Origin: Streptomyces lydicus | Lineage (GTDB): Bacteria; Actinomycetota; Actinomycetes; Streptomycetales; Streptomycetaceae | Reading direction: 5' to 3' | Assembly: GCF_000717345.1 (NCBI RefSeq) | Contig: NZ_JNZA01000065.1 | Coordinates: 1-24,382, forward strand | Length of the DNA: 24,382 bases | Translations under genes and position numbers: made by a program | In this document: positions 16,612 through 24,237 of the stretch, in pieces | How the letters are laid out: each line of letters begins with the position of its first letter | Position numbering within the stretch: position 1 is the first letter of the stretch | The notes under the pieces: model-generated | What the model saw: only the letters and a program-made list of their open reading frames with translations | The model's database searches: none | Told to the model about the DNA's origin: nothing

Positions 16612-17280
16612 TCACCTCCAGGGGAGCAGCAAAGAACGGTGCCATTCATAGAAAACGGGAAGTACGGAGCGCAGCACTTTGAAGGCTGATATTCCACCGC
16701 GCACGGTGCCGATGCGTACGAGCTCATGTTCTGGAGCGTCCACGACCACCCGGACGGCCGCAACCGGGCGGCCGCCGGCACGCTGTGCCGCCCGCAGCGT
16801 GGCGGCGGACTCCATGTCCACCGCCACCGCCCCCGCGGCATGCAGCTCGGCCCGCTCCGCGCCGCGTACGACGTGGTCGGAGCCGCGCAGCAGGCCGCTG
16901 TGCACGGTCAGGCCGCGCTCACGCAGCGCGTGCAGCAGCGGGCCGTTGTCACGGCAGGTGACGTCCGGGACGCCGGGGCGGTGATCGCGGGTTGCCTCGG
17001 CGACGACCACGTCCCCGGGGCGCATGCCCGGGGCGAGGCCGGCGCAGAAGCCGCTGGCGACGACGGGCGAACGCCGGGTGTCCGCGCCCTCACCCAGCGC
17101 TTCGGCGAGGGCCCTTTCGGCCGCCTCGGGACCCATGCCGGTGCGGAGTACGACCAGGTCGGGGCGCCCGCCGGCCGCCGCTGCCGCGCGGTGCCCGCGG
17201 CGCAGCGCGAACCGCTCGATGCCGAGCGCACAGGCGACCAGCAGCGGTGGCTCCGCGTCCGCGGGGGGCCGTTGCGACAT
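16612..17280 (-). CDS. hpnG: Hopanoid nucleosidase/phosphorylase HpnG
   Basis: 222 residues from the ATG at 17280, which shares a base with the shc stop (TGATG). A longer frame through shc is a shadow. The fold is that of MTA/SAH nucleosidase and purine nucleoside phosphorylase. It shows LRTGMGPEAAERAL, VVASGFCAGLAPGMRPGDVVVAE, AVDMESAA (residues 153-160, ribose contact) and RVVVDAPEHEL with the likely catalytic Asp181. HpnG removes adenine from adenosylhopane, leading to ribosylhopane. In genomes without this context the same family is annotated as a generic nucleosidase, and here the neighbours shc and hpnH settle the role. Confidence 0.88.
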   Translation of the reverse strand: MSQRPPADAEPPLLVACALGIERFALRRGHRAAAAAGGRPDLVVLRTGMGPEAAERALAEALGEGADTRRSPVVASGFCAGLAPGMRPGDVVVAEATRDHRPGVPDVTCRDNGPLLHALRERGLTVHSGLLRGSDHVVRGAERAELHAAGAVAVDMESAATLRAAQRAGGRPVAAVRVVVDAPEHELVRIGTVRGGISAFKVLRSVLPVFYEWHRSLLLPWR

Positions 17281-19292
17281 CAGGCACCCACCGCGGCCGG
17301 TCCCCCGCCCAGATAGCGGCCCAGGGCGGTCAGCGGGAAGACCTGGCGGTAGAGGTGGTAGTTGATGGAGAAGTCCCAGGGGAAGCCCGTACCGGTGAAG
17401 TACGGCTCGTCCCAGGAACCGTCCTCGCGCTGGGTGCCGGTCAGCCAGCGCACCCCGCGGCGCACCGCCTCGCTCTCCCGCTCCCCGGCCGCGAGCAGCG
17501 CCATCAGCGCCCAGGCGGTCTGCGAGGCGGTCGAGGCGCCGCGCCCGGCCCACCGCTCCTTGTCCTGGTACGACCGCTGGTCCTCGCCCCAGCCGCCGTC
17601 CTCGTTCTGCACCTTCTCCAGCCAGCGCACGGCCCGGCGGACGGCGGGGTGCGAGCCGGGGATACCGGCCGCGGCGAGCGCGGGGAGCACCGATCCGGTG
17701 CCGTAGAGGTAGTTGGTGCCCCAGCGCCCGAACCAGGCGCCGCTGGGCTCCTGTTCGGCCAGCAGCCAGGCGATGCCGCGGCGGGTGCGCGGGTCGTGCG
17801 CCCGGCCGACGTCGGCGAGCATCTCGACGACGTGGGCGGTGACGTCGGCCGACGGCGGGTCGATGACCTCCCCGAAGTCGCAGAAGGGCAGGCGGTTGGG
17901 GAACGGGCTGGTGTTGTCGACGTCGAAGGCGCCCCAGCCCCCGTTCCTGGACTGCATGCCGAAGTTCCAGCGCACCGCGCGCTGCACCGCATCCTCGACC
18001 CGCTGGGGGTCGGGGTGCTGTACGCGGCGCAGCGCCAGCACCACCTCGGCGGTGTCGTCGATGTCCGGGTAGTTGTCGTTCTCGAACTCGAACGCCCAGC
18101 CTCCGGAGGGGAGTTGGGGGCGCTGCACGCTCCAGTCGCCGGGCCGGCGGATCTGCTCGGCGAGCATCCAGTCCGCGGCCTTGACCAGCTGCGGGTGGTC
18201 GGCGGGCACACCGGCGTCGGCGAGCGCGATGGCGGCCAGGCAGGTGTCCCAGACCGGGGACTGGCACGCCTCGATCATCCGGGCCCCGTCCTCGCGCCAC
18301 ACCGCGAAGCGGTCCAGCGACGCGAGGCCGGTACGCAGCACGGGGTGGTCGAGGTCGTATCCGAGGAGGTGCAGGGCGATGACGGAGTAGACGGCGGGGG
18401 GCTGGATGCCGCCCCAGCAGCCGTCGTTCTCCTGCCGTTCGATGATCCAGCGGGCGGCGGCGCGCATCGCGGCGCCGCGCAGCTTGCGCAGCGCCACCTT
18501 GTGGTAGAGGTGCAGCGCCTTGTCGAGGCGCTGGAAGAGGCCGTCCCAGCTGGTGGCCGGGGCGAGCGGGCGCGGCGGGGCGGGCCGGCGCGGATCGACG
18601 TGCAGCTCGTCCAGGGCGAACGGCGCGGGCCGCACGGGGCGTTTGGCCGAGACGATGGTCAGCGGCACGATGGTCTGCCGCGCCCAGCAGCCGAAGTCGT
18701 AGATGTTGAGCGGGAACCACTTGGGGAGGTAGAGGAGCTCCGGCGGCAGTTCGGGCAGGTCGTCCCACTTCCACCAGCCGAAGAGCGCCAGCCAGATGCG
18801 GGTGAAGACCCGGGCGGCGGCGACTCCGCCCTGCTCGCGGATCCAGGCCGAGGCCCTGGCCATGTGGGGCGCGTCGGGCGCGTCGCCGGCGAGCCGGAGG
18901 GCGACGTACGCCTCGACGGTGGCGGAGAGTTCGCCGGGCCCGCCGTAGAAGGTGGCCCAGGTGCCGTCCGGTCGCTGCTCGCCGCGGATGTGGCGGCCGG
19001 CGGCCTCGGTGGTCCTGGGGTCCTGGATGCCCAGGAACTGACGGAGCAGCAGGTCTTCGGCGTCCATCGTGACGTTGGTCTCGAGGTCGCCCTTCCACCA
19101 TCCGGCGGGGTCCTGGAGGGACAGCAGGTAATCGGTGGCGCGGGCGGCCGCGCGTCGGGCCGATTCCGCCGTGTCGTCGAGGACGGCGGTGCGGAGGCTG
19201 TCGGTCGGTTCGGTCGTCTCAGCGGTGGCATCGCTGGCCGAAGGGGCCCGGGGCGGCAGCGCCCCGGTGCTTCCGTCGGTCGTCGCTGTCAT
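17280..19292 (-). CDS. shc: Squalene-hopene cyclase
   Basis: 670 residues from the ATG at 19292, with AAGGGGAA five bases upstream. It cyclises squalene to hopene/hopanol at the membrane surface. The catalytic acid motif DIDDTAE is at residues 410-416, with Asp410, Asp412 and Asp413. QW-type repeats are clear: QDPAGWWKG (60-68), QENDGCWGG (287-295), RNGGWGAFD, NEDGGWGED and QREDGSWDE. Aromatic active-site segments WWKWDDLP and PLNIYDFGCW are present. The N-terminal 45 residues are acidic and Ala/Thr-rich. The length is slightly above the 630-650 of many bacterial Shc proteins because of that tail. The gene is followed directly by hpnG. Confidence 0.97.
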   Translation of the reverse strand: MTATTDGSTGALPPRAPSASDATAETTEPTDSLRTAVLDDTAESARRAAARATDYLLSLQDPAGWWKGDLETNVTMDAEDLLLRQFLGIQDPRTTEAAGRHIRGEQRPDGTWATFYGGPGELSATVEAYVALRLAGDAPDAPHMARASAWIREQGGVAAARVFTRIWLALFGWWKWDDLPELPPELLYLPKWFPLNIYDFGCWARQTIVPLTIVSAKRPVRPAPFALDELHVDPRRPAPPRPLAPATSWDGLFQRLDKALHLYHKVALRKLRGAAMRAAARWIIERQENDGCWGGIQPPAVYSVIALHLLGYDLDHPVLRTGLASLDRFAVWREDGARMIEACQSPVWDTCLAAIALADAGVPADHPQLVKAADWMLAEQIRRPGDWSVQRPQLPSGGWAFEFENDNYPDIDDTAEVVLALRRVQHPDPQRVEDAVQRAVRWNFGMQSRNGGWGAFDVDNTSPFPNRLPFCDFGEVIDPPSADVTAHVVEMLADVGRAHDPRTRRGIAWLLAEQEPSGAWFGRWGTNYLYGTGSVLPALAAAGIPGSHPAVRRAVRWLEKVQNEDGGWGEDQRSYQDKERWAGRGASTASQTAWALMALLAAGERESEAVRRGVRWLTGTQREDGSWDEPYFTGTGFPWDFSINYHLYRQVFPLTALGRYLGGGPAAVGA

Positions 19293-19341
19293 GGCTTCCC
19301 CTTCGGCAGTGAACTGTCAAAGCGTGCTCAGGGATTCCGTC

Positions 19342-19366
19342 GGCCGATGCCCGGCTGGCACCGGCC
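19342..19366 (-). other. Intercistronic stem-loop between the prenyl synthase and shc genes
   Basis: In the minus-strand RNA a 10-bp stem (nine Watson-Crick pairs and one G-U) closes a 5-nt loop: 19357-19366 with 19342-19351. It lies in the 106-nt gap before shc, one of the few long gaps in the operon. Confidence 0.5.
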
Positions 19367-19398
19367 GGCGACTGCGATCTATTCGGTTTCGATGGCGA

Positions 19399-20520
19399 TC
19401 ATCTCTCTCGTACGACGACGAAGTCCGCGAGGGCGACGAGCTGTGCGCGGACCTTCTCCGGCATCTCGATCTCGTCCAGCGCGGCGATGGCGGTGGCGTG
19501 CTGGCGGCGGGCCTCCTGGGAGGTCCACTCACGGCCGCCGGCCTCCTCGATGAGGGCCGCCCGGGAGGCGAACTCCTCCTCGGTGAAGTCGGCGATCTCG
19601 GTCTCGCTCTTCTTGGCGTCGGCGGCCAGGATCCGGGCCAGCCGCTCGGAGGCCGGGCCGCCGGCGGCGAGCGCGGCGACGACCGGCAGCGACTTCTTGC
19701 GCTGGCGCAGATCGCTCCAGGTCTGCTTGCCGGTGGCCTCCGGGTCGCCCCAGATGCCGAGCAGGTCGTCGACGGCCTGGAAGGCGAGCCCGAGGTGGTA
19801 GCCGTACTTCTCCAGGGTGTCCGCGGTGCGGTCGTCGGCGCCGCCGAGCACCGCCCCGATGGAGACGGCGCAGGCCAGCAGCGCGCCGGTCTTGTTGCCC
19901 TCCATCTCCAGGCACTCCTCGACGGTGACCCGCTCGCGGTGCTCGTAGGAGATGTCCTGCGCCTGGCCGTCGATCAGCTTGCGGGTGGCCAGGGTGAGCC
20001 GGCGGGTGGCCCGGCCGGCGTCGACCGTGCCCAGTTCCAGCAGTATTTCGTTGGCGAGCGCGAACAGGGCGTCCCCGACGAGGATGGCCTGCGCGGGGCC
20101 GTGCACCTTCCACACCGTGTCGCGGTGCCGGCGCTGCTCGTCGCCGTCCATGAGGTCGTCGTGCAGCAGCGAGAAGTTGTGCACCAGCTCGACGGCGACC
20201 GCGCCGGGGATGCCGACCTCGGGGGCCGCGCCGGCGGCCTCCGCCGACAGCAGGGCGAGCGCGGGCCGCACCGCCTTGCCGCTGTCGCCCGAGCTGGGGT
20301 TGCCTTCGGCGTCGATCCAGCCGAAGTGGTACGCGGCGACGGTGTCCATGGGAGGAGCGAGCCGGTTGACGGCCGCACGCAGCACAGGAGTGGCGAGGGT
20401 CCGCCCACGCTCAAGCAGCGCGGTGACGCTCGCGGTGTCGATAGCTGGGGAAGCCGGATTCACGGTTTCTCCTCTGTTTCCGATGCTCGTGCTCGTGCGA
20501 GCGCTCGTACTCGTAGTCAT
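19399..20520 (-). CDS. Polyprenyl diphosphate synthase (FPP/GGPP synthase type)
   Basis: 373 residues from the ATG at 20520, or 354 from a GTG at 20463. The ATG overlaps the hpnE stop (ATGA) and has AGGAGG (20525-20530) just upstream. The GTG has its own GAGGAG (20469-20474). Both starts look usable. The first aspartate-rich motif LLHDDLMD has Asp121, Asp122 and Asp125; the second, AVDDLLGIWGD, has Asp251 and Asp252; GKAVRPAL is the usual allylic-substrate region. It condenses DMAPP with isopentenyl diphosphate. The expected product here is farnesyl diphosphate for squalene, but chain length is not certain from sequence. The 19 extra N-terminal residues are a Thr/Ser repeat. Confidence 0.92.
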   Translation of the reverse strand: MTTSTSARTSTSIGNRGETVNPASPAIDTASVTALLERGRTLATPVLRAAVNRLAPPMDTVAAYHFGWIDAEGNPSSGDSGKAVRPALALLSAEAAGAAPEVGIPGAVAVELVHNFSLLHDDLMDGDEQRRHRDTVWKVHGPAQAILVGDALFALANEILLELGTVDAGRATRRLTLATRKLIDGQAQDISYEHRERVTVEECLEMEGNKTGALLACAVSIGAVLGGADDRTADTLEKYGYHLGLAFQAVDDLLGIWGDPEATGKQTWSDLRQRKKSLPVVAALAAGGPASERLARILAADAKKSETEIADFTEEEFASRAALIEEAGGREWTSQEARRQHATAIAALDEIEMPEKVRAQLVALADFVVVRER

Positions 20521-20530
20521 GCCGCCTCCT
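20463..20530 (-). promoter_or_regulatory. Two ribosome sites and a hexanucleotide repeat at the prenyl synthase start
   Basis: AGGAGG (20525-20530) sits before the ATG (20520), and GAGGAG (20469-20474) sits before the GTG (20463). Between them, 20485-20514 is five hexamers of a GCTCGT pattern (one inverted, one with a base change), which encode TSTSARTSTS on the minus strand. Either start gives a full catalytic domain. Confidence 0.7.
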
Positions 20531-21926
20531 GAGGCAACTGGCCCTGGGGGAAGCCGAGTTCGGTGAGTGCCTCGCGAGCGGCGGCAGTGCCGCTGCGAAC
20601 AGCGCTTTCCATGGTCGCGGGCCACCCGGTGGCGGTCCACGCACCGGCCAGGAACAGGCCGGGGGCTTGGGTGCGGGCGACGGGGCGGAGCCTGCCGACG
20701 CCCGGCGCGGGCGCGAAGGTCGCGGTGCGCTCGCGGGTCACGAAGAAGTCGCAGATCCTGGCGCCGCGCGCGGCGGGCAGCAGCCGCTCCAGCTCGGGCA
20801 GATAGCGGGCCCGGAGCTTGCCGACCGGCTGGTCGATCTCGTCCTGCGCGGCGGACTGCGAGACGGCCAGGTACTGGCGGCCCTCGCCGCCCTCGACGCG
20901 CGTCAGGCCCGAGCCTTCGGTGCGGTCGAAGACCCATTGGACGGGTGAGCCGACCGCCGCGAAGAAGGGGCGGCGCAGCACCTTGCGGTCGTAGACGACA
21001 TGGAGGTTGAGGATCGGTGCGGTGCCGATGTCCAGCAGGCGGTCCTTGCCGTCCAGCGCGCCGTCGGACAGCAGGGCGTGCGCCTCGCGCTGCGGTACGG
21101 CGAGGACGACGGTGTCCGCGGCGAGTTGCGCACTGCCGTGCGGGCCGTTCTCCACCGCGACCCGCCAGCCGCCGTCCGTACGCTCGACGGCCGCGGCGCG
21201 GGTGCGCAGCGCGATGCGGACGCCGGCCTTCTCCAGCGCCGTGCGCGCGAGGGTGTCGTGGACGTCGCCGAGCGGGACGCGGGACCAGCCGATGTCGGCG
21301 GCGCCGGGGGCGGACAGCAGCCCGGTCTTGAAGACCTTGGCGGCCAGGCCCAGCGAGGCGTCCGCGGCACGGGCGTTGAGGGTGGCGATGCCGACCAGGT
21401 CCCACAGCACCTCGACCGCGCGGGCGGACTGGCCGTGGCGGCGCAGCCAGCTGCCGAAGTCGACGCCGTCCAGCGCCGGGTCGGCCGGGTCGAGGGCCTT
21501 GAGCGCGAGGGTGGCCCGCACGACTCCGGCCCGCTCGGCCGGCGACAGGTGCGGGTACAGCGCCAGGCTCCGGGCGAGGTGCAGCGGGACGGGCAGGGCG
21601 GTGCGGCGCAGCCGGCCGAGCCGCATCCGGTCGGCGTCCAGCACGGGGACGTCCATCCGGTCCTGCAGCGGTACCAGGTGCGCGGCACCGAGCCGCTCCA
21701 GCAGCTCGCGGTAGGCGGTGCAGCAGCGCAGATAGACGTGCTGGCCGTTGTCGACGCTCAGCTCGCCGGCGGCGCTGTCGCGGCGGAAGGAGAAGACCAG
21801 ACCGCCCAGCCGGGGCCGGCCCTCGACGAGGGTGACGCGCAGCCCCGCGCCGGCCAGCGCGAGCGCCGCGGTCGTGCCCGCGAGTCCGCCCCCGACGACC
21901 ACCGCCGCGGTGCCGTGCGCTGTCAT
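20517..21926 (-). CDS. hpnE: Hydroxysqualene dehydroxylase HpnE
   Basis: 469 residues from the ATG at 21926, with GGGGGAGAG upstream. The frame continues into hpnD, but that part is a shadow. It is an FAD-dependent amine-oxidase/phytoene-desaturase-fold enzyme. The dinucleotide motif VVVGGGLAGTTAALAL lies at about 9-24, followed by VTLVEGRPRLGG and VDNGQHVYLRCC. The closing FAD motif LFLAGAWTATGWPATMESAV is at about 424-443. HpnE reduces hydroxysqualene to squalene, the last step before cyclisation. The gene start overlaps the stop of a 35-codon small ORF, and the gene end overlaps the prenyl synthase start. Phytoene desaturase is the main alternative, made unlikely by the hpnC-hpnD-shc context. 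Confidence 0.93.
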   Translation of the reverse strand: MTAHGTAAVVVGGGLAGTTAALALAGAGLRVTLVEGRPRLGGLVFSFRRDSAAGELSVDNGQHVYLRCCTAYRELLERLGAAHLVPLQDRMDVPVLDADRMRLGRLRRTALPVPLHLARSLALYPHLSPAERAGVVRATLALKALDPADPALDGVDFGSWLRRHGQSARAVEVLWDLVGIATLNARAADASLGLAAKVFKTGLLSAPGAADIGWSRVPLGDVHDTLARTALEKAGVRIALRTRAAAVERTDGGWRVAVENGPHGSAQLAADTVVLAVPQREAHALLSDGALDGKDRLLDIGTAPILNLHVVYDRKVLRRPFFAAVGSPVQWVFDRTEGSGLTRVEGGEGRQYLAVSQSAAQDEIDQPVGKLRARYLPELERLLPAARGARICDFFVTRERTATFAPAPGVGRLRPVARTQAPGLFLAGAWTATGWPATMESAVRSGTAAAREALTELGFPQGQLPQEAA

Positions 21927-22030
21927 GTGCTCTCCCCCCGTACGTGTGGCATGGACGCACAGGTCCGGGGAACGGTTGCCCGCCGTGGTGACGCGGGGTC
22001 CCCGCTGTCGCGCGTGGCCCGGCGCATCAT
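21923..22030 (-). CDS. Candidate 35-residue small protein between hpnD and hpnE
   Basis: The ATG at 22030 overlaps the hpnD stop codon (ATGA), and its own TGA (21925-21923) overlaps the hpnE ATG (ATGA). AGGAGG stands six bases upstream, inside the hpnD end. The product is basic with one Cys: MMRRATRDSGDPASPRR at the start and PHVRGEST at the end, with no membrane segment. It may be a real peptide, or an ORF that carries ribosomes from hpnD into hpnE. I have a vague, unchecked memory of small Streptomyces proteins (DUF6380) annotated in hopanoid loci. The similarity here would be limited to a short RRAT...AS pattern. Confidence 0.5.
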   Translation of the reverse strand: MMRRATRDSGDPASPRRATVPRTCASMPHVRGEST

Positions 22031-22980
22031 CCACGCCTCCTGACGGCCTGCCGGCGGCCGATCGCCCGCGCGTCGAGGCCGGACAGGCCGCGCACCGCGA
22101 CGAACGCCTTCTCCCGGCCGGGCAGCGAGACCCGGCCGCGCAGCACCGCCTCGGGGTCGGCGGCGATCCGGGTGAGCAGGCGGTGGTAGATGCCGGCCAT
22201 CGCGGCCACGCAGGCGCCACTGCGCCGGTCGAGCATCGGCAGCAGCTGGAAGCCCTCGGCGAACAGCGCACGGGCCCGCTTCACCTCGTGGTGCACCAGG
22301 CCGGTGAAGTCGGAGCCGGGCGGCGGGACCGGGCGGTCGAACCCCGCCGAGCAGCCGAACTTGGCGAGGTCCTCGGCGGGCAGGTAGGTCCGGCCGTTGC
22401 CCGCGTCCTCGCGAACGTCCCTGAGGATGTTGGTGAGTTGGAGGGCGAGACCGAGGATGTCGGCGTACTCGGAGGCGTGCTCGGCGTCCGGCGCGCCGGG
22501 GACGGTCCCGAACACGCCGAGGGAGAGCCGGCCGATGGCTCCGGCGACGCAGCGGCAGTAGACCTTGAGGTCGTCCCAGGTCTCGTAGGTCTCGCCGCGC
22601 ACGTCCGCCAGCACGCCGTCGATCAGCTCGTCCAGCGCGTCGAGCGGCACGGGGAAGCGGCGGGCGGCATCGGCGAGCGCCACGGCCACCGGGTCGGTGT
22701 CGTCCTCGTCGATCCGGCCGTCCTTGATGCGGGCCAGCAGCGCCCGGGTGTCCTCCAGGCGCTGCTGCTTGGCAGCGGGCTCCAGCGTGCCGTCGCCGAT
22801 GTCGTCGACCCGGCGGGAGAAGGCGTAGAGCGCCGACATCGCCTGCCGCTTGTCGGTCGGCAGCAGCCGGATGCCGTAGGCGAAGTTGCGTGCCTGCTGC
22901 CCGGTGATGGCCTCGCAGTAGCGATACGCAGCGAGCACCGGCGCGGACGCGTGTGCGGTTGCCTCCACGGTCCGACTCAC
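22027..22980 (-). CDS. hpnD: Presqualene diphosphate synthase HpnD
   Basis: 317 residues from a GTG at 22980 that overlaps the hpnC stop (GTGA). It is a squalene/phytoene synthase-fold enzyme with both aspartate-rich motifs: VDDIGDG (residues 58-64) and NILRDVREDAGNGRTYLPAEDL (184-205). The N-terminal FAYGIRLLPTDKRQAMSALYAF is the typical substrate-binding helix. HpnD joins two farnesyl diphosphates to presqualene diphosphate. The full, canonical second motif distinguishes it from the neighbouring HpnC, whose second motif is altered. It ends with the basic tail RRQAVRRRG, whose codons also supply the ribosome site of the small ORF. Confidence 0.94.
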   Translation of the reverse strand: MSRTVEATAHASAPVLAAYRYCEAITGQQARNFAYGIRLLPTDKRQAMSALYAFSRRVDDIGDGTLEPAAKQQRLEDTRALLARIKDGRIDEDDTDPVAVALADAARRFPVPLDALDELIDGVLADVRGETYETWDDLKVYCRCVAGAIGRLSLGVFGTVPGAPDAEHASEYADILGLALQLTNILRDVREDAGNGRTYLPAEDLAKFGCSAGFDRPVPPPGSDFTGLVHHEVKRARALFAEGFQLLPMLDRRSGACVAAMAGIYHRLLTRIAADPEAVLRGRVSLPGREKAFVAVRGLSGLDARAIGRRQAVRRRG

Positions 22981-23924
22981 CCCTCTCTTCGCAATGTCGC
23001 CGCCACCTCGCGCAGCAGGCTGAGCTTGGTCGGCTTGGGCGGTCCAGGGAGTACGTCGTGTTCGGCGGCCGCGACCGCCTGGAGTGCGGCACGGCCGCCG
23101 GCCACGAAACCGGCCAGCAGCAGCTTGAGTCTGCCGTGGACGCTACCCACCAGCGGGGTGCCTTCATTCAGCAGCTCACGGGCGCGTTCCGCTTCGAACG
23201 CGATCAGTGCGCGCACCGATGCGCCCCCGCTCGGGGCGGCCAAATCGGCCTCTGTGACGCCGAAGCGTTTGAGGTCCTCGGCGGGGAGGTAGACCCGGTC
23301 GCGCCCGAGGTCCTCGGCCACGTCCTGGATGTGCTCGACGATCTGCAGCGCGGTGCACACCGCGTCGGAGCGGCGGATCCGCTCGGGCGACGAGGTGCCG
23401 GTGATGCCGAGGACGAGCCGGCCGACGGGGTTGGCGGACAGCTCGCAGTAGGCGACCAGGTCGTCGTAGGTGGCGTAGCGGCTGATCCGCTGGTCCTGAC
23501 GGTTGGCCTCGATCAGGCCGAGGAAGGGCTCAGGGGTCAGCTCGCAGCGGCGGACGGTCGGGCCGAGCCGGCGCATCAGCGGGTGCTTGGGGCCGGGGGC
23601 GCGGTCGCTGAAGACACGCCGAAGGTCCGCCTCCAGCGCGTCGAGCAGCGCGGGGCGGTCGTCGTACTGTGCCCGGTCGAGTCCGAGGAGTACGGCATCG
23701 CCGCCACCGGGGGCGAGATCGCCGTCGCCGATGTCGTCGACGAGCCGGGCGAAGCCGTAGACGGCCATCAGATCGGCCCGCCACGCGCGGGGCAGGAAGA
23801 ACGGCGCGACCGGGAAGTTCTCGTGTGCGGCCTGGTCGAGCACGGTGCGCGTCTGGTCCCGCCCGTCACCCGTCGCCACCCTTCGGAGGAAGGCGCGACG
23901 CGCCCGCTCGTTGTCTCGGCTCAC
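22977..23924 (-). CDS. hpnC: Hydroxysqualene synthase HpnC
   Basis: 315 residues from a GTG at 23924. The GTG has no visible ribosome site of its own, but it overlaps the stop codon of a 16-codon leader ORF (GTGA). A start further in (GTG 23879) would fit a shorter N-terminus but lacks useful spacing to a ribosome site. It has a squalene-synthase fold with ENFPVAPFFLPR, VDDIGDG (62-68), and a second motif HIQDVAEDLGRDRVYLPAEDL (198-218), the altered form usual for HpnC. It converts presqualene diphosphate to hydroxysqualene. It is the first enzyme gene of the operon and directly coupled to hpnD. Confidence 0.92.
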   Translation of the reverse strand: MSRDNERARRAFLRRVATGDGRDQTRTVLDQAAHENFPVAPFFLPRAWRADLMAVYGFARLVDDIGDGDLAPGGGDAVLLGLDRAQYDDRPALLDALEADLRRVFSDRAPGPKHPLMRRLGPTVRRCELTPEPFLGLIEANRQDQRISRYATYDDLVAYCELSANPVGRLVLGITGTSSPERIRRSDAVCTALQIVEHIQDVAEDLGRDRVYLPAEDLKRFGVTEADLAAPSGGASVRALIAFEAERARELLNEGTPLVGSVHGRLKLLLAGFVAGGRAALQAVAAAEHDVLPGPPKPTKLSLLREVAATLRREG

Positions 23925-23971
23925 CGGGGGCTGCCCGGCGCGTTGAGGTGCCGGAGCGAACCAGTAGCCAT
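23921..23971 (-). CDS. Candidate 16-residue leader peptide of the hopanoid operon
   Basis: The ATG at 23971 (or an in-frame GTG at 23980) opens MATGSLRHLNAPGSPR, and its TGA overlaps the hpnC GTG as GTGA. A GGGAG ribosome-like site lies 11 nt before the ATG. Because hpnC lacks its own site, the leader could be what brings ribosomes to it. It has no run of one amino acid that would indicate classical attenuation. Confidence 0.4.
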   Translation of the reverse strand: MATGSLRHLNAPGSPR

Positions 23972-24237
23972 TGCCGTCACGTCTCCCGTTCTACACCGCC
24001 AAGCTAAAACATCCTATTTCGGACACGCCGCGCCCGGCGACGCGCCCCGATCGAGCTCTCATCACCCGCTTGGGTGAGCAACGCCCGACTTGTACCACTT
24101 GTGCTGTTCAGTACCCGTACAGCTTACGCCGTACATCTCAGCCGGCTCCGAGCGGGTACCGAAGCCCGAGGCAACGATCCGGTCAACATCCACTCGGCGC
24201 GAACTGTTCCCGGCGCCGCCGGAGTTGACCCTTTCCA
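23972..24237. promoter_or_regulatory. Upstream region of the hopanoid operon
   Basis: No gene is supported. The part nearest the operon (23990-24020) is unusually AT-rich. On the minus strand it contains TAGGAT (24016-24011), a good match to an actinobacterial -10 box, about 40 nt before the leader ATG. No TTGACA-like -35 stands at 16-19 nt, so an alternative sigma factor or an activator is possible. Short repeats of GTAC occur around 24094-24125. This is the only sizeable gap upstream of hpnC, so the main operon promoter is expected here. Confidence 0.4.

Noticed and set aside
16612..19101. 829-codon frame suggesting an N-terminal extension of HpnG
   Set aside because: The extension is shc read out of frame. 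The HpnG ATG at 17280 overlaps the shc stop and fits family length.
17500..19120. Repeated Gln-Trp-type segments in shc as possible DNA repeats
   Set aside because: They are the protein QW motifs of the cyclase family. The DNA copies are too diverged to be a repeat element.
19292..19320. TTGACA upstream of shc as an internal promoter
   Set aside because: At 16-19 nt spacing there is no TANNNT box, and the position would fall on the ribosome site and start codon.
19399..21960. One 853-codon frame covering the prenyl synthase and hpnE region, suggesting a fusion
   Set aside because: Only its C-terminal part is a prenyl synthase. The N-terminal part is hpnE read in the wrong frame, while hpnE itself is intact in another frame.
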